Of a stretch of DNA of 64,000 bases, positions 51,811-60,727 are shown piece after piece. Below the pieces are notes generated by a model. The model ran no database searches and had not been told where the DNA came from. It saw only the letters and a list, made by a program, of their open reading frames with translations. Numbering within the stretch: position 1 is the stretch's first letter; each line of letters starts with the position of its first letter. Position numbers and translations under genes: made by a program. Origin of the DNA: Pseudomonas sp. PA15(2017) (lineage in GTDB: Bacteria; Pseudomonadota; Gammaproteobacteria; Pseudomonadales; Pseudomonadaceae); assembly GCF_001945395.1 (NCBI RefSeq), contig NZ_MSXV01000009.1, positions 28,191 through 92,190 of the forward strand, written 5' to 3'.

Positions 51811-52449
51811 ATGATCAAGCTGTTGATCGCCGACGACCACATGATCATGCGCGAAGGGCTCAAGCGCCTGTTCGAGCTGTATGACGACGTCCGCGTCGTC
51901 GCCGAAGCGGCCGATGGCGCCCAGGCCCTGGAAAAACTGCGCCTGGTTCCCGTGGATCTCCTGCTACTGGACATCAGCATGCCCGGCCTGAGCGGCGAGG
52001 CCCTGATCGCCCGCATCACGCACCAGTACCCCAAGCTGCCCATTCTGGTGCTCAGCATGCACGGTGACCCGCATCTCGCTCTCCGCGTGCTGCGCTGTGG
52101 CGCAACGGGCTACCTGACCAAGAGTCAGTCGCCTTCGACCCTCGTCGAAGCGGTGAGAAGGGTCAGCGGTGGCAATCGCTACATCGACCCGGCACTGATG
52201 GAGCCCATCGCTCTGAGCAGTATCAAGCCTGCCAGCCGCAGCGGGCTCGACAGCCTGACCAATCGCGAGTTCCAGATCATGCGATTGCTTGCTGCCGGGC
52301 TGAGCGTCAACCACATTGCCAAACAATTGACGATCAGTAACAAGACAGTCAGTACCCATAAGATAAATCTGATGGAAAAAATGCGATTTTCCAGCAATGC
52401 AGACCTGGTCAGATTCGCCTCCAGCCTCATGAATTCCGACCTTGCCTAG
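51811..52449 (+). CDS. NarL/LuxR-type response regulator
   Basis: A 212-residue regulator. The receiver domain (1-120) carries acceptor Asp54 in LLLLDISMPG and the conserved Lys in LTKSQ (where many have KP). The LuxR-type HTH (about 145-205) reads LTNREFQIMRLLAAGLSVNHIA and TVSTHKINLMEKM. ATG 51811 lies 10 bp after the kinase stop. It is the cognate partner of the kinase and probably acts on nearby promoters; the chemosensory operon 184 bp downstream is an attractive but unproven target. Confidence 0.9.
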   Translation: MIKLLIADDHMIMREGLKRLFELYDDVRVVAEAADGAQALEKLRLVPVDLLLLDISMPGLSGEALIARITHQYPKLPILVLSMHGDPHLALRVLRCGATGYLTKSQSPSTLVEAVRRVSGGNRYIDPALMEPIALSSIKPASRSGLDSLTNREFQIMRLLAAGLSVNHIAKQLTISNKTVSTHKINLMEKMRFSSNADLVRFASSLMNSDLA

Positions 52450-52475
52450 GAAAATCCTTAGTGCTTTGTAGCGTT

Positions 52476-52502
52476 TAAAGCCAAGCAAATATCAGCCAAA
52501 GC
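52476..52502 (+). promoter_or_regulatory. possible sigma28 (FliA) promoter ahead of the chemosensory operon
   Basis: TAAA (52476-52479), a 15-base spacer, then GCCAAAGC (52495-52502). The -35 element and spacing match the FliA consensus TAAA-N15-GCCGATAA, but only GCC and one A are conserved in the -10. A nearby GCCGATGC (52501-52508) has the better -10 sequence but the wrong spacing. Low confidence. Confidence 0.25.
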
Positions 52503-52632
52503 CGATGCACCCGCCGATGATGCTTCATGCATGCTGCCGACATCCAAAGGAATGCTTGGTCACCGCGCTGGAGCTTTGCCCGCCTGCTGCCTGTTCCGTG
52601 GAGTCTGAGCCCAGTCCGCCACGGAGCTTTAC

Positions 52633-53790
52633 ATGCGTGATCTCTCCACCCCTCTCCTCGCTCCCCTGCTGATTCTGATCGCTGGCATCGCCGTCGTAAC
52701 GCTGGTCGGCCAGCAGCTACTCGATATGCTGCCGGCCCTGGCCATCCTGCTGGTGGCGGGCGTGGTCATCATCCTCGCGCTGCGCCGCCAGAGCCCCGGC
52801 CAGGCGTCTACGGCACAGCTCGCCAGCCATGAGCAGCATATGCCCAGCCAGGACGACAGCGTCGAGCAGCTCTGCGGCCAGGTTCTGCCGCTGTGGTCGC
52901 AGCATATCGAGAACGCCCGCAGCCACACCGAAGAGTCCATCAGCGCCTTGAGCGAGCGCTTCGCCCAACTGGCCACGCGGATCCAGAGCAGCCTCGGTGG
53001 GAGCACCGAGCGCGAGGCCGGAAAACGCCTGGTGGCGCTGCTGTCGAGCTGCGAGTACGAGCTGGACATGATCATCGTCGCCCTGCGCGATGCACTGGCC
53101 AGCAAGGAATCGCTGCTCAATGAAATCACTCAGCTGTCCAGCTTCACCGACCAGTTGCAGGAGATGGCCCAGGACGTTGCAAACATCGCCAAACAGACCA
53201 ACCTGCTGGCCCTCAACGCTGCCATCGAAGCAGCGCGGGCCGGTGAGAGCGGCCGCGGCTTCGCGGTGGTCGCCGACGAGGTGCGCAAGTTGTCGTCGAT
53301 GTCGGGCGACACCGGTCAGCGCATCGGCGAAACCGTAGTGATCGTCAATGACGCCATCCACAAGACCCTGGACATCTCCCAGGAATACACCAAGACCGAC
53401 ACCGTCACCCTGAACAAGGCCAGCGATGTCATCGCCGGGGTGATCGGCCGCTTCAACCAGAGCGCCAGCGACATCGTCCACCACAATGAAACCATGCGCA
53501 CGCAAAGCGAATCCGTCGCCCAGGACATCGCCGAAGTGCTGGTGTCGCTGCAGTTCCAGGATCGCATCAGCCAGACCCTCGGCCATATCGCCGCCGACCA
53601 GGACAAGCTGCACGCCCATATCCAGAATCGCCATGCACAGCGCCAGCAGAGCCTGGCGCCATCGCCCCTGGACATCGACCACTGGCTCGGCGAACTGGCG
53701 CAGACCTACACCACCCCCGAGCAGCACGGCATCCACCGGGGCGAGAAAAGCAGCGCCAAAAGCAACGACTCCGACATCACGTTTTTCTGA
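52633..53790 (+). CDS. methyl-accepting chemotaxis protein without ligand-binding domain
   Basis: A 385-residue chemoreceptor. Two closely spaced hydrophobic helices (about residues 8-28 and 30-48) leave no room for a periplasmic sensor. The cytoplasmic region holds a coiled coil (about 60-180) and a signalling tip [23 protein letters not shown] near residue 190, followed by [15 protein letters not shown], where LAERS is usual. The C-terminus ends SDSDITFF and bears no CheR-binding pentapeptide. It is the first gene of the chemosensory operon, cheY starting 11 bp later. It may sense internal or membrane state. Confidence 0.88.
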   Translation: MRDLSTPLLAPLLILIAGIAVVTLVGQQLLDMLPALAILLVAGVVIILALRRQSPGQASTAQLASHEQHMPSQDDSVEQLCGQVLPLWSQHIENARSHTEESISALSERFAQLATRIQSSLGGSTEREAGKRLVALLSSCEYELDMIIVALRDALASKESLLNEITQLSSFTDQLQEMAQDVANIAKQTNLLALNAAIEAARAGESGRGFAVVADEVRKLSSMSGDTGQRIGETVVIVNDAIHKTLDISQEYTKTDTVTLNKASDVIAGVIGRFNQSASDIVHHNETMRTQSESVAQDIAEVLVSLQFQDRISQTLGHIAADQDKLHAHIQNRHAQRQQSLAPSPLDIDHWLGELAQTYTTPEQHGIHRGEKSSAKSNDSDITFF

Positions 53791-53801
53791 GGTTTTTCCC
53801 C

Positions 53802-54170
53802 ATGAGCAAGACCGTACTCATCGTCGACGACTCCGCCTCCATCCGCCAGGTCGTCAGCATTACGCTCAAGGGGGCCGGCTACCAGGTCATCGAAGGCTGC
53901 GACGGCAAGGATGCGCTGAGCAAGCTCGACGGCCGCAAGGTGCACCTGATCATCAGTGACGTGAACATGCCGAACATGGACGGCATCACCTTCGTGAAGA
54001 ACGTCAAGCAACTGCCCGCCTACAAGTTCACCCCGGTGATCATGCTCACCACCGAGGCCGGCGAAGCGAAGAAGGAAGAAGGCCGCGCCGCGGGTGCCAA
54101 GGCCTGGGTGGTCAAGCCCTTCCAGCCGGCGCAGATGCTCACCGCCGTCTCCAAGCTGATCCTGCCATGA
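53802..54170 (+). CDS. cheY: CheY-type response regulator
   Basis: A 122-residue single receiver domain. The acidic pair Asp9/Asp10 is in IVDDSAS, acceptor Asp53 in LIISDVNMPNMDG, Thr in MLTTEAG and Lys in VVKPF. No output domain is attached. It should receive phosphate from the CheA two genes downstream. Whether it acts on the flagellar motor cannot be read from sequence. The stop overlaps the STAS gene by four bases. Confidence 0.93.
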   Translation: MSKTVLIVDDSASIRQVVSITLKGAGYQVIEGCDGKDALSKLDGRKVHLIISDVNMPNMDGITFVKNVKQLPAYKFTPVIMLTTEAGEAKKEEGRAAGAKAWVVKPFQPAQMLTAVSKLILP

Positions 54171-54487
54171 CCGACGCGCCGGCGGAGAGCCTCTACCGCA
54201 TCTTGCCCCTGGAAGGCGGCCTGACCATTTACAGCGCCACCGAACACATGCAGTTGCTGACGCAGGCCCTGGCCTGCGATGTGGAAGTGGAGCTCGACCT
54301 CGGCGCCGTCGATGAACTGGACTGCGCCGGGCTGCAGTTGCTGATCCTTGCCAAGCAGGAGGCGGCACGCATGAACTGCGACCTGCGCCTGACCAACCAC
54401 AGCCCAGCGGTGATCGAGGCTTTCGAACTGAGCGGGCTGGGCACCTTCTTCGGCGACCCCATCCTGATCAAGCCGGCGAGCGAGTAA
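54167..54487 (+). CDS. STAS-domain protein of the chemosensory operon
   Basis: A 106-residue single STAS domain. The strand-helix pattern VEVELDLGAVDELDCAGLQLLILAK matches the core of anti-sigma-antagonist-like domains. The phosphoacceptor Ser of SpoIIAA-type proteins (DSxG) is replaced by Cys53 (DCAG), so Ser phosphorylation control is not possible at that position. It lies between cheY (4-bp overlap) and cheA (5-bp gap), so its partner is probably CheA, CheY or a receptor; the role is unknown. Confidence 0.85.
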   Translation: MTDAPAESLYRILPLEGGLTIYSATEHMQLLTQALACDVEVELDLGAVDELDCAGLQLLILAKQEAARMNCDLRLTNHSPAVIEAFELSGLGTFFGDPILIKPASE

Positions 54488-54492
54488 CTAGC

Positions 54493-56670
54493 ATGAACAT
54501 GGACGAAGTGCTGCAGGTCTTCATCGCCGAAAGCCAGGAACTGCTGCAACAGATGGAAGAGGCCCTGCTGCAGCTGGAAAACGACCCGGACGACGCCGAC
54601 ACCATCAACGCCATCTTTCGCGCAGCCCACACCATCAAGGGCTCGGCCGGCCTGTTCGGTCTCGACGTGATCGTCGCCTTCACCCATATCGCCGAAAGCG
54701 TGCTGGATCGGGTGCGCAACGGCGAGCTGCGCTTCGGCAAGGACATGACCGCCCTGTTCCTGCAGGTTGGCGATCACCTGGCGCGCCTGGTGGCACTGGT
54801 CGACAGCGGCGCCGACCTGGAAATTCTCGAGCCCGACACGCAGATCGCCCATCAGCAACTGGCCGAGCGACTGTCCCATTATCTGGAGCCCGTCCAGGTC
54901 AGCGAGTCGATACCGGCGGCCACCACGCGCATCGAGCGGGGCCAGGGCGTGGGCGCCGACCACTGGCACCTGTCCCTGCGCTTCGGCCCGGATACCCTGC
55001 GCAACGGCATGGACCCACTCGGCCTGTTCCGCTACCTGAATACCTTCGGCAAGATCGTCAGCATCGTGCCGCTGCTGGACCGCATTCCGGTGGCCGCCGA
55101 AATGGACCCGGAAACCTGCTATCTGGGTTTCGAAATGGCCTTCGCCAGCGACGCCGAAAAGGCCACCATCGAGGGCGCCTTCGAGTTCGTGCGCGAAGAC
55201 AGCCTGATCCGCATCCTGCCGCCCAACAGCAAATCCGAGCAATACCTGGAGCTGATCCGCGCGCTGCCGGAAGAAGACATGCGCCTGGGCGAAATCCTCA
55301 TGCGCTGCGGCACCCTGACCGCCAACGAGCTGCAGGAGGTCCTGCAAGCCCAGGTACAGGGGCAGGAACGCGACGAGCCGCGCCCGATCGGCCGCGTACT
55401 GGTCGAGGAAAGCCTGGTGCAGCCACCGGTAATCGCCGCCGCGCTGCAGAAGCAGCAGCAGATCAAGGACAATCGCAGCAGCGAAACCAGCCTGATTCGT
55501 GTCGACGCCGGCAAGCTGGACAAACTCATCGATCTGGTCGGCGAGCTGATCATCGCCGGTGCCGGGGCGCGAATGACCGCCCAGACCTGTGGTCACCCGG
55601 AAATGCTCGAGGCCACCGAGCTGCTCTCCCGGCTGGTCGAGGAAGTCCGCGATTCCGCCCTGCCGCTGCGCATGGTGCAGATCGGCAGCACCTTCAACCG
55701 CTTCCAGCGCGTGGTGCGCGACGTCGCCGGCGAGATCGGCAAGGACATCGCCCTGTCCATCAGCGGCGGCGAAACCGAACTCGACAAGACGGTGGTCGAG
55801 CGCATCACCGATCCGCTCACCCATCTGGTGCGCAACGCCATGGATCATGGCATCGAGTCGGTGGAAACCCGCCTGGCGCGCGGCAAGCCGGCCCAGGGCA
55901 AGGTCTCCCTGAATGCCTACCACGATGCCGGCAGCATCGTCCTGGAAGTCAGCGACGACGGCGGCGGCCTCGACGCCCAGCGCATCCTCGCCAAGGCCCG
56001 CGAGCGAGGCCTGATCGGCGACGGTCAGACGCTCTCGGAAAAAGAGACCTTCGCGCTGATCTTCGAGCCCGGCTTCTCTACCGCCGAGCAGGTCAGCAAC
56101 CTGTCCGGCCGTGGTGTGGGCATGGACGTGGTCAAGCGCAACATCACCGCCCTGCGCGGCACCATCGAACTGGACAGCACCCTTGGCCAGGGCACGCGCA
56201 TTCGCATCCGCCTACCGCTGACCCTGGCGATCATCGACGGCTTCCTGGTCAGCGTCGGCCAAGCCGGCTACGTGATTCCCCTGGAAATGGTGGAAGAATG
56301 CATCGAGCTGCCCGCCGGGACCGCGTTCAAGCGCGGCCACCTGGAGCTGCGCGGGCAGATGCTGCCCATCGTGCGCCTGCGTGATCTGTTCGAGCAAGAG
56401 AGCCAGCCGCCCCGCCGTGAAAGCGTGGTGGTGGTACGCCAGGCCGGTCTGCGCGCCGGCCTGGTGGTCGATCAACTGGCTGGCGAATTCCAGACGGTGA
56501 TCAAGCCACTCGGCAAGATCTTCGCCGGCTGCAGCGAACTGGGCGGCTTCACCATTCTCGGCGACGGCAGCGTCGCGCTGATTCTCGACATTCCCCGTCT
56601 GCTCAGCCAATTGGCCGCGCCGCGCAGCGCCGCGCAGCACGAATCCGCCCAGGTATACGCCCATGAGTGA
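54493..56670 (+). CDS. cheA: chemotaxis histidine kinase CheA with MshEN-like linker motifs
   Basis: A 725-residue kinase. The P1 Hpt domain (about 1-130) carries phospho-His46 in RAAHTIKGSAG. A region of about 130-330 replaces the usual P2. It contains a small alpha/beta domain (155-245) and then two tandem motifs, RLGEILMRCGTLTANELQ (264-287) and PIGRVLVEESLV (298-321), that match the MshEN c-di-GMP-binding pattern. P3 dimerisation (about 335-395), the ATPase P4 (HLVRNAMDHGIE, VSDDGGGLD, GRGVGMDVV) and the CheW-like P5 (about 575-710) are complete. The stop overlaps cheW. Confidence 0.93.
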   Translation: MNMDEVLQVFIAESQELLQQMEEALLQLENDPDDADTINAIFRAAHTIKGSAGLFGLDVIVAFTHIAESVLDRVRNGELRFGKDMTALFLQVGDHLARLVALVDSGADLEILEPDTQIAHQQLAERLSHYLEPVQVSESIPAATTRIERGQGVGADHWHLSLRFGPDTLRNGMDPLGLFRYLNTFGKIVSIVPLLDRIPVAAEMDPETCYLGFEMAFASDAEKATIEGAFEFVREDSLIRILPPNSKSEQYLELIRALPEEDMRLGEILMRCGTLTANELQEVLQAQVQGQERDEPRPIGRVLVEESLVQPPVIAAALQKQQQIKDNRSSETSLIRVDAGKLDKLIDLVGELIIAGAGARMTAQTCGHPEMLEATELLSRLVEEVRDSALPLRMVQIGSTFNRFQRVVRDVAGEIGKDIALSISGGETELDKTVVERITDPLTHLVRNAMDHGIESVETRLARGKPAQGKVSLNAYHDAGSIVLEVSDDGGGLDAQRILAKARERGLIGDGQTLSEKETFALIFEPGFSTAEQVSNLSGRGVGMDVVKRNITALRGTIELDSTLGQGTRIRIRLPLTLAIIDGFLVSVGQAGYVIPLEMVEECIELPAGTAFKRGHLELRGQMLPIVRLRDLFEQESQPPRRESVVVVRQAGLRAGLVVDQLAGEFQTVIKPLGKIFAGCSELGGFTILGDGSVALILDIPRLLSQLAAPRSAAQHESAQVYAHE

Positions 56671-57196
56671 GCTCGCCGTAACCACCGCAAGTGCCTCAAA
56701 AGCTGCTGCCGACGAAGAGCTGGTGCACCAGTACCTGAGCTTCATCCTCCACGAGCGGCGTTACGCTTTGGACGGGTTGTGCGTGCGGGAAATCATCGAG
56801 TACCAACGCACCACCAAGGTGCCGATGGCCAACCGCTGCGTACATGGCGTGATCAACCTGCGCGGCGCGGTGGTGCCGGTCATCGACCTGAGCTTGCGCT
56901 TCAACCACGCCAGGACGCAGATCGACCGGCGCACCTGCATCATCATCGTCGAAGTGCCCCAGCCCGAGGCCCCGCAGATTCTCGGCATTCTGGTCGACGC
57001 CGTCAGCGAGGTACTGGAAATCGCTCCGGCGCAAATGAATCCGGTGCCGGCCTTCGGCAACTCGATTCGCAGCGACTTCATTCAGGCGATGGTTCACCGC
57101 GAGGGTGACTTCATCATCCTGCTGGCCATCGAAAACGCCCTTGCGGTCGCCGAGATAGCGGCTCTGCCAGACGGAACCAAAGCATTGTCCGCCTGA
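56663..57196 (+). CDS. cheW: CheW coupling protein (first)
   Basis: A 177-residue CheW that bridges receptors and CheA. The conserved core is RYALDGLCVREIIEYQ, VPMANRCVHGVINLRGAVVPVIDL and the second-subdomain LGILVDAVSEVLEI. The N-terminal extension of about 25 residues (ELAVTTASASKAAADEE) is a little longer than usual. It overlaps the cheA stop by eight bases. A second cheW lies after the receptor gene. Confidence 0.95.
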   Translation: MSELAVTTASASKAAADEELVHQYLSFILHERRYALDGLCVREIIEYQRTTKVPMANRCVHGVINLRGAVVPVIDLSLRFNHARTQIDRRTCIIIVEVPQPEAPQILGILVDAVSEVLEIAPAQMNPVPAFGNSIRSDFIQAMVHREGDFIILLAIENALAVAEIAALPDGTKALSA

Positions 57197-57229
57197 CCGG
57201 GCAGCCAAGCATCACAGAGGGAAGCAACC

Positions 57230-58873
57230 ATGTTCAAAGACCTACGCGTGTCCACAAAGCTCGGCCTCGGTTTCGGTACGGTCATCGTGCTGCTGCTGAT
57301 CGCTCTGGTGCTGGGCCTGACCCGCATGAGCGCGATCAACGATTCCAATAACGTGATCATCAATGATCGGTATGTGAAGATCCGCCAGGCCACAACCATC
57401 AAGGAAGAAACCTCCAACCAGGGTCGCTACGTACGCGACATCATTCTGGATGAGGACGAAGCAGCCGATCAACGCAACCTGGCGCTCATCAATAGCAGCC
57501 GTGAACGGCGCCTGGCGGCCGCAGAAGAGCTGAGCCGCACCATCGCCAGCCCAGAAGGCCGTGAGCTCATGGCGCGCGTCAACGCCGCGCGTGACGTAGT
57601 GGGTAAGCGCTACGACGAGCTGTTCAAGCGGCTGGACGACCCGGAGCGTGCCGAAAACTATCTGTTCGCCAGCATGATTCCGGCCAACGATGACCTGCTC
57701 GCCGCCGCTGACGCGCTGATCACCTATCAGAGCGGCCTGATGGATCAGGATGCGGCAGACGCCAGCGCGCTTTATCAGGAATCACGCCTGCAGCTGTCGC
57801 TGATCGGCGGTATCGCCATTCTGGTTTCCATCCTGCTTGGCTGGCTGATCACTCGCAGCCTGCTCAAGCAACTGGGCGGCGAGCCCGCCTATGCCGCCGA
57901 AGTGGTCACCCGTATCGCCGAAGGCGACCTGCGCACCCAGGTGGTGGTCAAGCCCAATGACACTACCAGCATGCTGGCCTCGATCAGCAACATGTCCACC
58001 CGCCTGACGCAGATCATCGCCGAAGTACGCAGCTCCGCCGACTCGCTGTCCAGCGCCTCCGAAGAGATTTCCTCCACGGCCCAGAGCATGAGTCAGGCCG
58101 CGTCCGAACAGGCCGCGTCGGTCGAGGAAACCAGCGCGTCGATGGAGCAGATGTCGGCATCCATTTCCCAGAACACCGAAAATGCCCGAGTTACCGACGG
58201 TATGGCCAGCAAGGCCGCCAATGAAGCTGGTGAGGGTGGCCAGGCGGTGAAAGACACCGTACGCGCCATGAAGACCATCGCCGACAAGATCGGCATCGTC
58301 GACGACATCGCCTACCAGACCAACCTGCTGGCGCTCAACGCCGCCATCGAAGCGGCCCGCGCCGGCGAGCACGGCAAGGGCTTCGCAGTGGTCGCCGCCG
58401 AAGTACGCAAGCTGGCCGAGCGCAGCCAGGTCGCCGCCCAGGAAATCGGCGAGGTCGCGAAGAACAGCGTGGCCCTGGCCGAGCGTGCCGGCACCCTGCT
58501 CGACGAGATCGTCCCGTCCATCGCCAAGACCTCCGACCTGGTCCAGGAAATCGCCGCCGCCTCCGACGAGCAGAGCAGCGGCGTCGGCCAGATCAGCACG
58601 GCGATGAACCAGCTCAGCGAGCTGACCCAGCAGAACGCTTCGGCCTCCGAGGAGCTGGCAGCCACCGCCGAGGAAATGAGCGGCCAGGCCGAGCAACTGC
58701 AGCAATTGATGGACTTCTTCCGCCTCAACGGCACGGGCGAGCGCATCACCGTCGCCAACCCGCCGCGCACTCGCCAGCCGCACGCTCGCGGCAACGGGCC
58801 GGCACGCCAGGCGCGCGATGACGACGGCCACAGCGGTGGCCTGCCGGCCGGTTACGTGCGCTTTCAGGAGTAG
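57230..58873 (+). CDS. methyl-accepting chemotaxis protein with 4HB sensor and tethering pentapeptide
   Basis: A 547-residue chemoreceptor. TM1 at about residues 12-34, a four-helix-bundle periplasmic sensor (about 35-185), TM2 (about 188-210) and HAMP (about 212-265). The methylation and signalling coiled coil has the tip [39 protein letters not shown] (in parts). A Pro/Arg-rich tail ends [11 protein letters not shown], where GYVRF fits the x-aromatic-x2-aromatic pentapeptide that tethers CheR/CheB. With cheR, cheD and cheB in the same operon it is probably the methylated receptor. The ligand is unknown. Confidence 0.92.
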   Translation: MFKDLRVSTKLGLGFGTVIVLLLIALVLGLTRMSAINDSNNVIINDRYVKIRQATTIKEETSNQGRYVRDIILDEDEAADQRNLALINSSRERRLAAAEELSRTIASPEGRELMARVNAARDVVGKRYDELFKRLDDPERAENYLFASMIPANDDLLAAADALITYQSGLMDQDAADASALYQESRLQLSLIGGIAILVSILLGWLITRSLLKQLGGEPAYAAEVVTRIAEGDLRTQVVVKPNDTTSMLASISNMSTRLTQIIAEVRSSADSLSSASEEISSTAQSMSQAASEQAASVEETSASMEQMSASISQNTENARVTDGMASKAANEAGEGGQAVKDTVRAMKTIADKIGIVDDIAYQTNLLALNAAIEAARAGEHGKGFAVVAAEVRKLAERSQVAAQEIGEVAKNSVALAERAGTLLDEIVPSIAKTSDLVQEIAAASDEQSSGVGQISTAMNQLSELTQQNASASEELAATAEEMSGQAEQLQQLMDFFRLNGTGERITVANPPRTRQPHARGNGPARQARDDDGHSGGLPAGYVRFQE

Positions 58874-58876
58874 CCC

Positions 58877-59395
58877 ATGAGTTGCGGACCACGGCTGCTC
58901 GACGGCGCCACGGCAGGAGCGGGCCAGTACCTGACCTTCACCCTGGCGCAGGAGCTGTTCGCAGTGGAGATTCGCGCCGTACGCGAGATCATCGAGTACG
59001 GCCGACTGACCTCGGTGCCGATGCTGCCGCCGAGCATCCTCGGCGTGATCAACCTGCGCGGCGCGGTGGTGCCCGTGATGGACCTGGGTCAGCGCTTTGG
59101 CGGCCAGACGACCCGGATCGGCCCACGCACCTGCATCGTGATTCTGGAAATCACCGGGCCCGGCCATACCCAGGTGATCGGCATCGTCGTCGACGCGGTC
59201 AACGAGGTACGCGAGCTGAGCGCCGAGCAGATCGAGCCGACGCCGTCCTTCGGTGGCAGCATCCGCGCCGACTTCATCCGCGGTATGGGCAAGCTCGATG
59301 ACCGCCTGGTGGTGATGCTCGATATCGGCCGAGTGATCTCCACCGAAGAGTCTCTCGCCATCGACCAGGCCCAGCAGCACGGTGCTTCCAGCTGA
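58877..59395 (+). CDS. cheW: CheW coupling protein (second)
   Basis: A 172-residue CheW, distinct from the first. Core motifs are FAVEIRAVREIIEYGRLTSV, GVINLRGAVVPVMDLGQRF and IGIVVDAVNEVRELSAEQIE. The N-terminal 15 residues are Gly/Ala-rich. It starts 3 bp after the receptor stop and its last base is shared with the cheR start (TGATG-type junction). Two CheW proteins per operon may couple the two different receptors. Confidence 0.95.
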   Translation: MSCGPRLLDGATAGAGQYLTFTLAQELFAVEIRAVREIIEYGRLTSVPMLPPSILGVINLRGAVVPVMDLGQRFGGQTTRIGPRTCIVILEITGPGHTQVIGIVVDAVNEVRELSAEQIEPTPSFGGSIRADFIRGMGKLDDRLVVMLDIGRVISTEESLAIDQAQQHGASS

Positions 59396-60216
59396 TGCGC
59401 GAGACGACCCAGGCCACGCTTTCCGATCTCGAGTTCAGCCAGTTCCGCCAGCTCATCCATGGCATCGCCGGCATTCATCTCTCCGATGCCAAGAAACCGC
59501 TGGTAGCCGGGCGCCTCAACAAGCGCCTGCGCGCGCTCGGCATGGCCACCTACGGCGAATACTTCCGCCTGGTCGGCAAGGACAAGGCCGAGCTGCAGAC
59601 CTGCGTGGACCTGCTGACCACCAACGAAACCTATTTCTTTCGCGAACCCAAGCACTTCGATTTTCTGCGCGAGCTGCTGCAAAAGCCCGGTGCGATTCCC
59701 AGCGGCCGTCCGCTGCGGATCTGGAGCGGCGCCTGCTCCAGCGGCGAGGAGCCTTACACCCTGGCCCTGTTGCTGGCCGAACGTCTCGGCGAGCGGTCGT
59801 GGGAAATCCTCGCTTCGGACATCAGCCAGCGCATCCTCACCCAGGCGCGCAACGGCGTGTACGAATTGGATGACGGCGAGAACATACCGCGCCATCTGCT
59901 GGTCAAACACTGCCTGCGCGGCATCGACGAGAACCACGGGCGAATGATGATCGCGCCGGCCCTGCGCCAGCGCGTGCGCTTCATCCAGATCAACCTCAAC
60001 AGCGCGCTACCGGACGTCGGCCTGTTCGACGTGATCTTCCTGCGCAACGTGATGATCTACTTCGACGCCGACACCAAACGCCAGGTGGTGGCGCGCCTGC
60101 TCAAGCACTTGCGCCCGGGCGGCCATTTCATCATCAGCCACTCGGAAAGCCTGAACGGCGTCAACGATACGCTCAAGGTCGTGAAACCCTCGATCTACCG
60201 CAAGCCCGATGACTAA
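59395..60216 (+). CDS. cheR: chemoreceptor methyltransferase CheR
   Basis: A 273-residue SAM-dependent methyltransferase that methylates receptor glutamates. The N-terminal helical domain (about 1-80) is followed by the catalytic domain with NETYFFREPKHF, the SAM motif WSGACSSGEEPYTLAL, and DVIFLRNVMIYFD near residue 220. The C-terminus (GHFIISHSESLNGV) is standard. It overlaps cheD by eight bases. Confidence 0.96.
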   Translation: MRETTQATLSDLEFSQFRQLIHGIAGIHLSDAKKPLVAGRLNKRLRALGMATYGEYFRLVGKDKAELQTCVDLLTTNETYFFREPKHFDFLRELLQKPGAIPSGRPLRIWSGACSSGEEPYTLALLLAERLGERSWEILASDISQRILTQARNGVYELDDGENIPRHLLVKHCLRGIDENHGRMMIAPALRQRVRFIQINLNSALPDVGLFDVIFLRNVMIYFDADTKRQVVARLLKHLRPGGHFIISHSESLNGVNDTLKVVKPSIYRKPDD

Positions 60217-60727
60217 TACCCCCTCGATCGCCGAGGTGTACCTGAACCCCGGCGACTACCACTTCGGCGGGCCTTACACCCGCGTGCGCACCCTGCTGGG
60301 CTCGTGCGTGTCGATCGTGCTCTGGCACCCCCACGCTCACCTGGGCGGCATGTGCCATTTCATGCTGCCCACCCGCGGGCGCCCCACCAAGCAACGTGAT
60401 GGCCGCTACGCCGACGAAGTGATGAGCCTGCTGTGCGAGGCGATCGCCCTGAGCGGTACCCGCCTGGCCGAATACCAGGCGCGCATCTTTGGCGGCGGCC
60501 ACATGTTTCCGGGCCTGGCGCAAAGAAGTCGCCATCACGTCGGCCAGCAGAACATCGACATCGCCCGCCACCTGCTCGCCGAGAGAAAACTCAGCTGCCA
60601 CGGCGAACATGTCGGCGGCGTCGGCCACCGCAATCTAATCTTCGATATCTGGAGCGGCGAGATCGCGCTGAAGCAAACCCAGCCCCTTGCCACTCAAGAG
60701 CCCCCTGCTGGAAAGCGACCGCTATGA
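60209..60727 (+). CDS. cheD: chemoreceptor glutamine deamidase CheD
   Basis: A 172-residue deamidase that converts receptor glutamines to glutamates. The catalytic Cys33 lies in [11 protein letters not shown] and His50 in GGMCHFMLP, the 17-residue spacing found in the characterised enzyme. Further family motifs are AKIFGGG-type [13 protein letters not shown] and [17 protein letters not shown]. The C-terminus extends by about 15 residues. It overlaps cheB by four bases (ATGA). Confidence 0.95.
   Translation: MTNTPSIAEVYLNPGDYHFGGPYTRVRTLLGSCVSIVLWHPHAHLGGMCHFMLPTRGRPTKQRDGRYADEVMSLLCEAIALSGTRLAEYQARIFGGGHMFPGLAQRSRHHVGQQNIDIARHLLAERKLSCHGEHVGGVGHRNLIFDIWSGEIALKQTQPLATQEPPAGKRPL

Noticed and set aside
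52501..52508. GCCGATGC as the -10 of a FliA promoter
   Set aside because: The base match is good but no TAAA lies 15 bp upstream; only CAAG is found there.
54229..59380. minus-strand open frames of 564 and 532 codons across cheA and the second receptor
   Set aside because: Antisense shadows of well-supported chemosensory genes, with no recognisable domains.
60433..60723. 97-codon N-terminal extension of cheB
   Set aside because: It reads an alternative frame of cheD; CheB normally begins at its receiver domain, as at ATG 60724.
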